Position numbers and translations under genes: made by a program
Assembly (NCBI GenBank): GCA_021769885.1
Contig: JAETSA010000006.1
Location: 62,001-126,000, forward strand
DNA length: 64,000 bases
Reading direction: 5' to 3'
From: Bacillota bacterium
GTDB taxonomy: Bacteria > Bacillota > Clostridia > Oscillospirales > Acutalibacteraceae
Part shown: positions 8,171 through 16,374 of the stretch, piece after piece
How positions within the stretch are numbered: the stretch's first letter is position 1
Layout: each line of letters starts with the position of its first letter
The notes under the pieces: model-generated
Seen by the model: the letters and a program-made list of their open reading frames with translations, nothing else
Told to the model about the DNA's origin: nothing
The model's database searches: none

Positions 8171-8444
8171 AGCTGGGGGGAGTCGAACACAATATGCCGA
8201 AAACTTGTTTTTGCGGCGAATTTTCACGTTTTCACCGTTGGAAGGCGTCAGCCTTCCTGCCGTCGGAGAAGCAAAAATTCATCTGCAACTCCTGCGTTTT
8301 CGGTGCTTCGCAGTTTAAAATAGTCATATTTTTGATGAAACAAGGCACAAAATCGACGGCATACTGCCGTATGCCGAGATTTTTAACGCAGTTTCAGCGG
8401 AAATAGGGCATTTTAAACCATATTGGGCTCGACTCCCCTCAGCT
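8171..8444. mobile_element. 274-bp MITE, copy 1, TA target duplication
   Basis: A non-coding element with terminal inverted repeats of about 27 bp (AGCTGGGGGGAGTCGA on the left; AGCTGAGGGGAGTCGA reading inward from the right), flanked by TA on both sides (8169-8170, 8445-8446). A copy of exactly the same length in the same orientation lies at 23237-23510. The bodies are nearly identical except for an internal hairpin whose two arms have both changed (GGAAGGC/GCCTTCC here). TA duplication and short inverted ends are the pattern of MITEs moved by IS630/Tc1/mariner transposases. No transposase is present in the window. Confidence 0.9.
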
Positions 8445-8500
8445 TAACATTCTACATTTTAAGAATTAGAATAAAGAAAACGCAAAAAAAGGTCGATTTT

Positions 8501-8815
8501 ATGTGTCGGAATATTTTAAAAATGGGGAAACCCTATAAACAGCGGCATCCCCGCACGCGCGCGCAAACGGATAGCCGAAATTTACAGCTTTCGCAAACGC
8601 TTGGGTTATGTGCGCTGGTTTGCGCCTTATTTTTTGCTTCGCTTGGTCTTTTATGCAGTTGTGTCGGCATTTGCCTGCTGAATACCGTTGCCGCTTCACC
8701 GCAGACAGCCGCAGAACGCAGCAGTGCACGCTTGGCAAACGGATGCGGGTTTGCGCTGTCTGTGCTGATGTTGGGGATGCGAACGGCGATTTTGATTTGG
8801 CTTTTTAAATTCTGA
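8501..8815 (+). CDS. Hypothetical small membrane protein
   Basis: A 104-residue protein I do not recognise. A basic N-terminus (KMGKPYKQRHPRTRAQ) is followed by two predicted membrane helices: about residues 45-68 (LVCALFFASLGLLCSCVGICLL) without any acidic residue, and about 85-102 (FALSVLMLGMRTAILIWLF). The longer frame upstream starts inside the MITE and is rejected. The ATG at 8501 has AAAAAAAGG eight bases upstream; a second ATG at 8522 is also possible. It follows the MITE by 56 bp, so the insertion may have replaced its original control region. No function can be assigned. Confidence 0.5.
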   Translation: MCRNILKMGKPYKQRHPRTRAQTDSRNLQLSQTLGLCALVCALFFASLGLLCSCVGICLLNTVAASPQTAAERSSARLANGCGFALSVLMLGMRTAILIWLFKF

Positions 8816-8956
8816 TAGAAATTTTTTAACTTTTTCTTAAATTTTGGCAGTGCATTTTAATGGATTTTATATTTTCTCTTCATTTTTCCGTAATCGGGGC
8901 AGGCTATACTCAGAATATACCAAACAACAGACCAATCTGATGACAGGAGAACAGTT

Positions 8957-9784
8957 ATGAATATTTTAGTTACCTTGGATTCTAATTATGTTTCCCCCTT
9001 ATGCACAATGCTTTCGTCGCTGATTCGTTCCAATCCGCGCGAAGCGTTCGATATATATGTCGCGTATGCGCACTTGACAGAGGCGGATTTCGAGAAAATC
9101 GGCAAATCGGTGGACGGCAGCGGCAGTCGGATTATCGGCATCCGCGTGCCCGATTCGCTGTTTGAAAAAGCACCCGTGTTAAAACGAATCACAAAAGCGA
9201 CGTATTACCGTTTGTTCGCGTCTATGTATTTGCCCGAATCGCTGGAGCGTGTTTTGTATATCGACCCTGATACGCTGATACTTCGGGATATTTCGGCATT
9301 CTATCATCTGCCGTTCGGAGACAATTTTTATGCGGGCTGTACGCATATGAATACCTTTACAAATTTTGTGCAGACCGCGCGGCTCGGAATGTCTCCGCAG
9401 AGCGCGTATATCAACGCAGGGGTATTGCTGATCAATTTGCGGGCACTGCGTGCGTTTTTCTCGGCGAACGATGTGTTCGATTTTGTGGAGCGGCACGCGT
9501 CAACTCTGTTCTTGGCGGATCAGGATGTGCTGAATGCCCTGTACGGCGACCGTATTTTGGCGCTGGACGCCAAAGTCTATAACTGCGATGAACGCGTCTA
9601 CCGCCGTCTGCAAAAGAAATTCGGCGATGTGGGCGCACAGGCGGTCGTCAAACAGGAAACCTGTATTTTACACTACGACGGAAAATACAAGCCGTGGAAA
9701 CCGAATTATAAAGGGGAGCTGATTCGGTTTTATCCGTACACATCACGTTACGCCTCTCGGCTTTTGCGGACGGAAAGCGTATGA
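8957..9784 (+). CDS. Glycosyltransferase family 8 protein
   Basis: A 275-residue retaining glycosyltransferase of family GT8, with a GT-A fold, using a nucleotide sugar and a divalent metal. The metal-binding DXD motif is DPDT near residue 103. Other family blocks are YYRLFASMYLP, YINAGVLLINL, DQDVLN and the C-terminal HYDGKYKPW with the conserved HxxGxxKPW pattern. It has no signal peptide or membrane segment, so it acts on the cytosolic side, probably on lipopolysaccharide-like or wall glycolipid acceptors. The ribosome site ACAGGAG lies eight bases before the ATG. Its stop overlaps the start of the VTT-domain membrane protein by 4 bp (ATGA), so the two are translationally coupled. Sugar and acceptor are unknown. 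Confidence 0.93.
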   Translation: MNILVTLDSNYVSPLCTMLSSLIRSNPREAFDIYVAYAHLTEADFEKIGKSVDGSGSRIIGIRVPDSLFEKAPVLKRITKATYYRLFASMYLPESLERVLYIDPDTLILRDISAFYHLPFGDNFYAGCTHMNTFTNFVQTARLGMSPQSAYINAGVLLINLRALRAFFSANDVFDFVERHASTLFLADQDVLNALYGDRILALDAKVYNCDERVYRRLQKKFGDVGAQAVVKQETCILHYDGKYKPWKPNYKGELIRFYPYTSRYASRLLRTESV

Positions 9785-10503
9785 ACAGGGCGGTTCAAAC
9801 TCTCAAAGAAAAGCTGCGTGCAATGACACGGCGGCAGTGGATAACTCTGCTTTTGCCCGTGGCAGTGCTCCTCGGTATTACCGCAGTTTTATATGTCGTG
9901 TTCGGCAGAAGACTGTTGGTTGTCGTAGAAGATCCGCAGGCATTTAAGGCGTGGATAGACAGCTTCGGTGTGTGGGGCGAGGCGGCGTTTGTCGGCATTC
10001 GAACGGCGCAGACGGTGTTTAAGTTTATCCCCGCCGAACCGCTGGAGGTTGGCTCGGGTTATGCATTCGGCGTGTGGGGCGGACTGTTTCTGTGTATGCT
10101 CGGCACGGAGCTCGGCAGTGCCGTGATTTTACTGCTTTCCAAAAAATACGGTATGCGCTTTGTTTCCCGCTTTACCGACCCTGAAAAGCTTCGGGAATTT
10201 TCCTTTTTGCAGGATGCTCGTCGCCTACGCCCGTTGCTGTTTCTGATTTACTTCATTCCCGGTGCACCCAAGGACTTACTGACCTATTTTGTCGCATTTA
10301 CGGATATCCGTCTGTGGGAGTATTTGCTGATTACCGCCGTGGCGCGGATTCCGTCTATCATTACCTCTACGATGTGCGGTGCCTATTTCGGAGAAAAGAA
10401 TTATCTTGCGGCAGTACTTGTGTATGCAGTCACCATACTTTTAAGCGGCGCAGGTGTTCTCGTGTATCGCCGTATTGCCAATAAGAGCAGAACAGAGATA
10501 TAA
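9781..10503 (+). CDS. TVP38/TMEM64 (VTT domain) family membrane protein
   Basis: A 240-residue integral membrane protein of the VTT/DedA-like superfamily, with about six hydrophobic segments. Diagnostic blocks are FIPAEPLEVGSGYAFG, GTELGSAVILLLSKKYG and YFIPGAPKDLLTYF, which correspond to the two re-entrant proline motifs of VTT proteins. Some members of the superfamily translocate or scramble lipid carriers across the inner membrane, including undecaprenyl-phosphate and phosphatidylethanolamine flippases of the DedA and DUF368 types. The 4-bp overlap with the GT8 gene upstream suggests the pair makes and moves a glycolipid; that is inference. A strong terminator ends the unit. Confidence 0.9.
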   Translation: MNRAVQTLKEKLRAMTRRQWITLLLPVAVLLGITAVLYVVFGRRLLVVVEDPQAFKAWIDSFGVWGEAAFVGIRTAQTVFKFIPAEPLEVGSGYAFGVWGGLFLCMLGTELGSAVILLLSKKYGMRFVSRFTDPEKLREFSFLQDARRLRPLLFLIYFIPGAPKDLLTYFVAFTDIRLWEYLLITAVARIPSIITSTMCGAYFGEKNYLAAVLVYAVTILLSGAGVLVYRRIANKSRTEI

Positions 10504-10505
10504 AG

Positions 10506-10537
10506 AAAAGCTGTCGCGAACGGCGACAGCTTTTCAT
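10506..10537 (+). terminator. Intrinsic terminator of the GT8/VTT unit
   Basis: Stem AAAAGCTGTCGC/GCGACAGCTTTT with a GAACG loop. The flanking A and T runs allow action in both directions. Confidence 0.88.
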
Positions 10538-10556
10538 GCATCGAAAAACTAATTTT

Positions 10557-10608
10557 GCTCCCCTTGTCAGGGGAGCTGTCGAGCGTAGCGAGACTGAGGG
10601 GTAGTCAG
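10557..10608. repeat. Dispersed Clostridia hairpin repeat
   Basis: CTCCCCTTGTCAGGGGAG followed by CTGTCGAGCGTAGCGAGACTG and AGGGGTAGTC. Related sequences occur at 22115-22290 and 34318-34380. The form is a palindrome, then a small CGAGCGTAGCG hairpin, then a GAGGGG end. Confidence 0.7.
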
Positions 10609-10696
10609 AAACCTTGTTGTATCCATGTTTTCTCCCACCTCAGTTTCACTTTTTTCTGCTTTTGATTTGTGCGTGCGGTAAAATTGTATCCGGATT

Positions 10697-11950
10697 TCAT
10701 TCTGCATTTTTCCTGCAAAACCGTTTCCACATCGGTATGCAGACAGCGGAAACCGCTACGGCGAGGACGGCAATGGCAATCCACATCCAAAACAGACTGT
10801 TCCAACCGTTCTGCGTTTCCAAAAGCTTGCCCGCAAGCAGATTCAGCGCGCCGCAGCCGATGTAGGCAACGGCATTCAAAAGTCCGCCGATAGTGCTCAC
10901 ATTGCCGAGCTTGGAAAATTGCAGGGGCACCATCGTAATCAGCATCACATTCACGGCAAACATACAGTTCGTCACGCCCGCCATCGAAATCAGTGCCAAT
11001 ACCATACTTTTTGTGCCGAACAGCTTTAATATCAGCAAAAACAAAATAGAGATAATGAAAAATATCATTGACGTGCCGATTTCGCTGTGCAGTTTTTTGT
11101 GCACGGCTTTTGCAAAATATGCGCCCGTCACATTCACAATCGGCAAAAGCATTGTCAAAAGCAGAGAAAACGAGGTGTTCGACCCGAATGTGTTTGCGAA
11201 AAATGCGGGTACCCATTGCGTGACGCTGTCCTTCAGCGTGCCCTGAATGACAATCGGAATCAGCATCAGCAGTACGCCGCCCGAAAGTGCCGCTTTGAAT
11301 GTTGCACCCAGTCCGTTTGTGCCATCGGATTTTTGTGCTTTTACAGGGGGTGCATTCTCCTTGGATACAAACCGTCTGCGCGTGCCGAACAGCCAAACAG
11401 CGGAAATCAGCAAATCGTAAAGTCCGCAGGTCAAAAATACATATTGCCACGGCAGGCAAAGAAGCGTGAAAAGGCTGACCGCATAGCTTAACAGCGTGCC
11501 GATAGGGACGGTTGTGGACATATCAATACCGAATTTTTCGCGGGTGGGCGCGTCAAAGTTCAGGGAAGCGATTTTTAGAATCGGCGTCCAGACCATAGAC
11601 TGTGCGATGCCGTTTGCCGCCCAAAACAGCAGAAGCGGTGTGTAGGTATGTATCAAAAATATACCGATATTGCAAAGTGCCGAAATCAGCAGTCCCGAAA
11701 AAACCAGCTTGCGCGTGTCGGCACGGTCACCGATTAAGCCGCTCACAAATTGCCCTATGCCGTAGCAAATGAAAAACACCGACGAAACAGCGGCAATCCG
11801 CGTTTCCGAAAAGACGGCGTTTGCCTGTAGCTCAGGCATCGCTGCCGAGAAATTCAAACGGCAGACATAGGTGGAAGCATACGCCAGCCAGCACAGCAAA
11901 AAGGTAAAGAATTGATTTTTGGACTTGTAACCGAAATATTTTTGTGTCAT
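10697..11950 (-). CDS. MFS transporter, OPA (organophosphate antiporter)-like
   Basis: A 417-residue major facilitator with about twelve membrane helices. The N-terminal YVCRLNFSAAMPEL and GIGQFVSGLIGDRAD segments are typical of the organophosphate:phosphate antiporter group (GlpT, UhpT, PgtP), with the loop 2-3 MFS signature partly kept in GDRADTRKLVFSG. The start codon lies only 35 bp from that of the divergent phosphodiesterase-like gene, so their promoters must overlap each other's coding ends. This suggests co-regulated uptake and cleavage of a phosphate ester, which is inference. A GAGG motif eleven bases upstream is a weak ribosome site. The substrate is not known. Confidence 0.85.
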   Translation of the reverse strand: MTQKYFGYKSKNQFFTFLLCWLAYASTYVCRLNFSAAMPELQANAVFSETRIAAVSSVFFICYGIGQFVSGLIGDRADTRKLVFSGLLISALCNIGIFLIHTYTPLLLFWAANGIAQSMVWTPILKIASLNFDAPTREKFGIDMSTTVPIGTLLSYAVSLFTLLCLPWQYVFLTCGLYDLLISAVWLFGTRRRFVSKENAPPVKAQKSDGTNGLGATFKAALSGGVLLMLIPIVIQGTLKDSVTQWVPAFFANTFGSNTSFSLLLTMLLPIVNVTGAYFAKAVHKKLHSEIGTSMIFFIISILFLLILKLFGTKSMVLALISMAGVTNCMFAVNVMLITMVPLQFSKLGNVSTIGGLLNAVAYIGCGALNLLAGKLLETQNGWNSLFWMWIAIAVLAVAVSAVCIPMWKRFCRKNAE

Positions 11951-11985
11951 AATGAAAACAGCCTCACATCAAGGAGAGATTACAT

Positions 11986-12879
11986 ATGTTTTTTAAAAAT
12001 GCGGAGAAAACCTATCTTGCGCACTTAGATACGCAGGGCGTTTTTAATAATACCACAAAAACCGCACTGCCGCAAACGGCTTTTGCAGAAACGGTTCGAA
12101 ATCATTTTAAAAATCTGAACGGCAAAACGCCGAAGGCATTGCTGATTGGGTTTGACGGTGCGCGTGCGGATGCGATGCACCTTTTGTGCGAGAGTGCAGA
12201 CGAGAAGGTGACAGGGGTGTTATTTAATTCCGCTTACAGTGCTGTGCAGACTTTGAAGACGCAGGGGGGCTTGTATTTAAGCTTCGCCGGCGGCGAACCG
12301 AGTGCCCCGCAGGAAACCTCGACTGCGCAGGGCTGGGCAGCGATTTTGACAGGCGTTTGGGGCGGAGAGAACGGAGTGCTTCGGCACGTGCCGCTGAAAA
12401 AGGAGTATCCGACCGTCTTGCGCGAGTTGGCGGGGCAGGGGAAGAAAGCCGCATTTTTGGCGGAATGGCCGGACCATTTCACTGTTACTTACAAGGATGA
12501 AATCGAAATTGCAAAGCGTGAAAATTTACCGTTGATTTTTCAAAAATATGCGGATGACCGTGCGCTGGAATCGGCATTTTTAGAGAAAATTGCGGGCGAT
12601 ACCGACTGCATATTCGGGATTTTCGAAGCCCCCGATTATAACGGACACACCACAGGTTTTTCTTTGGAAAATCCGCGATACGCCGCGTGCGTCTGCCGTT
12701 TGGATAATGTAGCATACCGCCTGATGGAAGCGGTCAAAAGCCGCCCGACCTATGAAAAAGAGGATTGGCTTGTGATGATCACCTCCGACCACGGTGGGCA
12801 CGACCGCCGCCACGGCACGCAAAAGCCATTTGACCGTATGACCTTTATTGCATCCAATAAACCGATTGGGTCAAAATAA
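11986..12879 (+). CDS. Alkaline phosphatase superfamily (type I phosphodiesterase-like) protein
   Basis: A 297-residue metallophosphoesterase of the alkaline phosphatase/nucleotide pyrophosphatase superfamily. The two-metal site can be read off: Asp in ALLIGFDGARAD (near residue 53), the nucleophile Thr in STAQGWAAILTG (near 107), Asp and His in APDYNGHTTGF (near 212), and the Asp-His pair plus a distal His in TSDHGGHDRRHG (near 265). There is no signal peptide, so it is probably cytosolic. The ribosome site AAGGAGAG is eight bases before the ATG. It is divergent from an OPA-like transporter, so a phosphate ester brought in by that protein is a plausible substrate. A strong terminator follows. 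Confidence 0.9.
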   Translation: MFFKNAEKTYLAHLDTQGVFNNTTKTALPQTAFAETVRNHFKNLNGKTPKALLIGFDGARADAMHLLCESADEKVTGVLFNSAYSAVQTLKTQGGLYLSFAGGEPSAPQETSTAQGWAAILTGVWGGENGVLRHVPLKKEYPTVLRELAGQGKKAAFLAEWPDHFTVTYKDEIEIAKRENLPLIFQKYADDRALESAFLEKIAGDTDCIFGIFEAPDYNGHTTGFSLENPRYAACVCRLDNVAYRLMEAVKSRPTYEKEDWLVMITSDHGGHDRRHGTQKPFDRMTFIASNKPIGSK

Positions 12880-12890
12880 ATTTACGGAAA

Positions 12891-12933
12891 GCAAGAGCCG
12901 CCGCACAAATTTTGTGCGGCGGTTCTTGCTTAT
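12891..12933 (+). terminator. Intrinsic terminator of the phosphodiesterase-like gene
   Basis: Long stem GCAAGAGCCGCCGCACA/TGTGCGGCGGTTCTTGC with an AATTT loop, then TTATAG. It carries a weak T-run but is a very stable hairpin. Confidence 0.8.
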
Positions 12934-12937
12934 AGAA

Positions 12938-13196
12938 AAACGGACAGCGAGCCCGGGCTGTCCCTACGGTGTGCGAAACAACGTACCACTTCGTAGGGGG
13001 CGACGACCTCGGCGCCCCGAGCACGGTCGGATTTTGCACAACCCCAACGGCGATACGCAAACCCTGTAGGGGCGATTCATAGTCGGATTTTGCAAAGCCC
13101 AACGTGATACGCACCCCGTAGGAGCGAACTGTGTTCGCCCGCGAAAACAGATGAAACTTCACGGAACGACACTGGGGTCGTTCCCTACACGGCGTC
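12938..13196. repeat. GTAG-hairpin (REP-like) array 3
   Basis: Lies between convergent genes. Modules: GGACAGCGAGCCCGGGCTGTCC with CCTAC (mirror form), GTAGGGGGCGACGACCTCGGCGCCCC, a truncated GTAGGGGCGATTCAT that has lost its right arm, GTAGGAGCGAACTGTGTTCGCCC and GGAACGACACTGGGGTCGTTCCCTAC. Linkers are the same as in the other arrays. Confidence 0.88.
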
Positions 13197-13201
13197 GGAT
13201 T

Positions 13202-13822
13202 TTATTTGAACCGTTTCTGATAGCTTTCCATATCAAACAAATCCAAAGTGCTGTCCTTTTTCAAATACAGCGGATGGTGCGGATGTCCTTTAACGGAAAT
13301 TTTGCCTGCTGAAACCCATTTTGCATTGTGGGCATTGCCGATTTCAATGATTTCCGATAGGCAGAGATTTAAGTATTTCCGCTTTTCAACAATGTTGCCC
13401 CACGCCGCCCAAACCGTCGGACGCTCGCCTTTGCACAATGTGAGTGCATATTGGAATGCTTTCTTGTTTTCTTCGTGTAAATGCGCATTGAAATTCCGCT
13501 CCATATCGTCGGGGTCGGTGGCGCGCTGGGCGTAGACGTTGAGCATAATAAAGCTGTCAAAGCCGTTGTGCAGGGCAATGCGCTCGGCGGATTTCAAGGT
13601 ATTGTCGAGTGCATCGGGCGCGGCGGTGGAGGGATTGATGCCGTAGCAAATCAACGGATTCTCCCCGCGCGTACCCAATATGTAACGGTATTCGTCGTAT
13701 TGGTTCGGCACAAACAGCCAGCGCGCGACATCGTAATCTTCGGCAGGCTGTAAGGCGCTTTCCAACGCAGGGGCGAAATCCAGAATTTCGACTTCGTTCG
13801 TTTCACATTGCGGAATATGCAT
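13202..13822 (-). CDS. DUF1643 domain-containing protein
   Basis: A 206-residue soluble protein matching DUF1643. Visible family motifs are GINPSTAAPDALDNTLK, MLNVYAQRATDP, VWAAWGNI and the histidine-rich KGHPHHPLYL near the C-terminus. The family has no established function; members appear in bacterial chromosomes and phages and have a fold related to uracil-DNA glycosylase-like proteins in some annotations, which I cannot confirm here. The start at 13822 lies two bases from the stop of the aldose-epimerase-like gene on the same strand, so the two are co-transcribed. The stop runs straight into REP-like array 3. Confidence 0.85.
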   Translation of the reverse strand: MHIPQCETNEVEILDFAPALESALQPAEDYDVARWLFVPNQYDEYRYILGTRGENPLICYGINPSTAAPDALDNTLKSAERIALHNGFDSFIMLNVYAQRATDPDDMERNFNAHLHEENKKAFQYALTLCKGERPTVWAAWGNIVEKRKYLNLCLSEIIEIGNAHNAKWVSAGKISVKGHPHHPLYLKKDSTLDLFDMESYQKRFK

Positions 13823-13824
13823 AT

Positions 13825-14700
13825 TTATTCGACCTCTGTTTCTGTGTTTTCGAAAAATTCTGCCGTCCAGGAGAACGCAAAGGTTTCGCCTGCGGGAAGC
13901 GCAACGATGCCGCGCTTTTCGGAAAAGTCATTTTTCTTTTCGTAGCTGTCGTTTATGCCGTACCAAGGCTCAATGCAGACAAACGGTGCGGCGGGCTTTG
14001 CCCAAACGGCAAGAAACGGGGCATCCGAGAAGGTGAAACGCATTTTCGTTTTTGCCGCTTGGCAGTGCAGTGTCACGAAGTCGGACTGCACATTCTCAAA
14101 AATCAGCGCATCCTTATCAAATAAATGCTCGGTGAGCGTCAGCGTGTCACTGTTTTCGAGAATCCAATCTTTTTCACCCGTAATGACTGAATCGGAATCG
14201 ATTCGCTCGCTTTGCAGCATCTCTTTTTTCTCAAAAACCAAGGTGTCACCGAGCGCACAGTTGAATGCAGGGTGCGCGCCGAGCGAAAAATACATCGTTT
14301 TTTCGTTGGGGTTTTTAACGGTGTGCGTTACGGTAAGTGCATTTTGGTTTACGGTAAATGTGATATACAGTTCGTAATCGTAAGGGTATGATTTCTTTGT
14401 TTCTGCATCGCTTTTCTGCAAGAATACAAGCTCGTTTTCACATTCGGCAATGCACTGAAAATCTCTGTGCCTTGCGAGTCCGTGGCGAATAATTTCATAT
14501 TCTTTTCCGTCAATGCGGCATTTGTCGTCTAACAGCTTCCCGATAATCGGAAATAAAATCGGGGACTGCCCGTTCCAAACGGATTTGTCGCCCTGCCATA
14601 AAAATTCGTGCCCGCTTTTGCTTGACTGCACGCTTGTGAGCACAGCTCCGAACGGTGCGACGTGGATTTTGAGAGATTCGTTTTGGATGGTGTAAAGCAT
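13825..14700 (-). CDS. Aldose 1-epimerase family protein (LacX-like)
   Basis: A 291-residue protein of the galactose mutarotase superfamily, which interconverts alpha and beta anomers of sugars or sugar phosphates. Family blocks are GAVLTSVQSSKSGHEFLWQG (near residue 25), SPILFPIIGKL, the substrate-binding HGLARHRDF (near 75), LGAHPAFNCAL (near 145) and the C-terminal glutamate region CIEPWYGIND. The open frame reaches 14718, but the ATG at 14700 gives the standard MLYTIQNESL start, with GAGTGG seven bases upstream. It is followed after two bases by the DUF1643 gene. Substrate cannot be told; LacX-type members act on hexoses or hexose 6-phosphates. Confidence 0.9.
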   Translation of the reverse strand: MLYTIQNESLKIHVAPFGAVLTSVQSSKSGHEFLWQGDKSVWNGQSPILFPIIGKLLDDKCRIDGKEYEIIRHGLARHRDFQCIAECENELVFLQKSDAETKKSYPYDYELYITFTVNQNALTVTHTVKNPNEKTMYFSLGAHPAFNCALGDTLVFEKKEMLQSERIDSDSVITGEKDWILENSDTLTLTEHLFDKDALIFENVQSDFVTLHCQAAKTKMRFTFSDAPFLAVWAKPAAPFVCIEPWYGINDSYEKKNDFSEKRGIVALPAGETFAFSWTAEFFENTETEVE

Positions 14701-14742
14701 CGAAGCCACTCTTTTCATAAAATTTGTAAAAGTATAAAAATA

Positions 14743-14772
14743 AAAGCAGATGTTTTGAAAGCATCTGCTTTT
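14743..14772 (-). terminator. Intrinsic terminator of the uracil permease gene
   Basis: Stem AAGCAGATG/CATCTGCTT around a nine-nt loop, followed on the minus strand by TTTATTTTTAT. Confidence 0.85.
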
Positions 14773-14789
14773 ATGATGTTTTTTTCTGC

Positions 14790-16181
14790 TTATTTCGCCT
14801 TAGCGGGTTTCGCTTTGCCGAGAATCAAATTGGTGATGATGCCGAGAATCAACGCGCAGGCAATAGAGGTCAGTGTCACCTGACCGAAGCTGACTGTAAG
14901 CCCGCCGATGCCGCAAATCAGAATGACGGCAACTACAAAGAGATTTTTGTTTTCGCCGAGGTCAACGCTCTGAATCATTTTCAGACCCGACACGGCAATA
15001 AAGCCGTAAAGTGTAACGCAGACACCGCCCATCACGCAGTTCGGAATTGTGGAAAGGAAGGTGACAAACGGACCGAAGAACGAAATCACGATAGCCATAA
15101 CAGCCGTTGCAAGAATCGTAATGACCGAAGCATTGCCTGTAATCGCAACACAGCCAACGGATTCGCCGTAAGTGGTGTTCGGACAGCCGCCGAAGAATGC
15201 ACCTGCAATAGAGCCGACGCCGTCGCCAAGCAGCGTTCTGTGCAGACCCGGGTCTTTCAGAAGATCCTGACCGATAACGGAGGAAAGGTTTTTGTGGTCT
15301 GCAATATGCTCTGCAAACACCACAAATGCAACAGGCACATATGCGACGGCAATGGTTGCAATATATTTTCCGTCTACAGCGGAGAGACCTTTTGCAGCCA
15401 TTAAGAATGAAAAGTCAGGAATCGCAAACAGCTTCATATTGCTGAAAACACTGAAGTCGATGACCTGCAAAGCGGTGTTGTTTGTTTTGATACCGATAAC
15501 GGTGAAAATCGCCGCCGCAGCGTAGCCGGCTAAAATACCGATAATAAACGGAATCAGCTTCGCCATCTTTTTGCCGAATACCGAGCAAATCATCACCACA
15601 AACAGTGTGACAAGTCCGCAAGCAAGCGCAACATAGGGGCTGGCGGCGGAAACGAGCGATGTGCCCTCAACAATCACACCGTCTACAATTTCCTGCGTAG
15701 GAACTTCTGTCATAACCTTGCCTAAGGTAAGGTCACCGACTGCGTTGCCTGCAAGGGAAAGCCCGATGATTGCAACCGTCGGACCGATGACAACGGCGGG
15801 CATCAGCTTGTCAATCCAGGCAACACCTGCAAATTTGATAACCAATGCAATCACGACGTAGACAAGTCCCGCAAATACGGCGCCGAGGATAATGCCGGCA
15901 TAGCCTGCTTCAGCGGAAGCCGCGCCTGCGAAGGCGGCGAACATAGAGCCTAAGAACGCGAACGACGAGCCGAGGAAAACAGGGCTTCTGAATTTCGTGA
16001 AAAGAAGGTAAACGATTGTGCCGACGCCTGCACCGAACAGTGCCGCAGATTGCGACATCCCGTTGCCGACAATAGAGGGAACTGCGATAGTTGCCGCAAG
16101 AATTGCAAGCAACTGCTGAAATGCGAACACAATAAGCTGTCCGAATTTCGGTTTGTCTTTGATGTTGTAAACAAGTTGCAT
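14790..16181 (-). CDS. uraA: Uracil permease, NCS2 family
   Basis: A 463-residue uracil:H+ symporter of the nucleobase-cation symporter-2 family, with fourteen expected membrane segments. Signature residues are visible: FAEHIADHKNLSSVIG holds the substrate-binding Glu and His of helix 8 (near residue 290), GGCPNTTYGESVG (near 333) matches the helix-10 binding motif, and GGVCVTLYGFIAVSGLK (near 390) is the family C-terminal signature. The ribosome site AGGAGGTCATCC lies directly before the ATG. It is monocistronic, with a likely promoter at 16215-16243 and a terminator downstream. Pyrimidine-dependent control through PyrR is common in the family, but I see no clear PyrR-binding loop in the short leader. 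A purine permease is much less likely. Confidence 0.93.
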   Translation of the reverse strand: MQLVYNIKDKPKFGQLIVFAFQQLLAILAATIAVPSIVGNGMSQSAALFGAGVGTIVYLLFTKFRSPVFLGSSFAFLGSMFAAFAGAASAEAGYAGIILGAVFAGLVYVVIALVIKFAGVAWIDKLMPAVVIGPTVAIIGLSLAGNAVGDLTLGKVMTEVPTQEIVDGVIVEGTSLVSAASPYVALACGLVTLFVVMICSVFGKKMAKLIPFIIGILAGYAAAAIFTVIGIKTNNTALQVIDFSVFSNMKLFAIPDFSFLMAAKGLSAVDGKYIATIAVAYVPVAFVVFAEHIADHKNLSSVIGQDLLKDPGLHRTLLGDGVGSIAGAFFGGCPNTTYGESVGCVAITGNASVITILATAVMAIVISFFGPFVTFLSTIPNCVMGGVCVTLYGFIAVSGLKMIQSVDLGENKNLFVVAVILICGIGGLTVSFGQVTLTSIACALILGIITNLILGKAKPAKAK

Positions 16182-16214
16182 TGGATGACCTCCTGATTTT
16201 ATTTTATCTTCAAA

Positions 16215-16243
16215 AGCATAGCATAGTATCCCGGAAAAGTAAA
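16215..16243 (-). promoter_or_regulatory. Probable promoter of uraA
   Basis: On the minus strand: TTTACT (16243-16238), 17-bp spacer, TATGCT (16220-16215). The fit is moderate. It is divergent from the plsY promoter 56 bp away. Confidence 0.55.
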
Positions 16244-16298
16244 GGTAAAAATCCCCTGAATTTTACCGAAACCGCACTTTTTCGCGAAAATACACCTA

Positions 16299-16327
16299 TT
16301 GACAAACAGACAGGCTCTTTTTATAAT
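16299..16327 (+). promoter_or_regulatory. Sigma-A promoter of plsY
   Basis: Perfect TTGACA (16299-16304), 17-bp spacer, TATAAT (16322-16327). The transcript begins about 40 bp before the coding region. Confidence 0.88.
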
Positions 16328-16374
16328 TATTTGCAAATACAACATATGAGTATCACAGAGGTGTCTTTTCATTT

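Noticed and set aside
8423-8815. Longer 130-codon version of the small membrane protein
   Set aside because: The first 26 codons lie in the MITE end and its flank and have no ribosome site; the start at 8501 is better supported.
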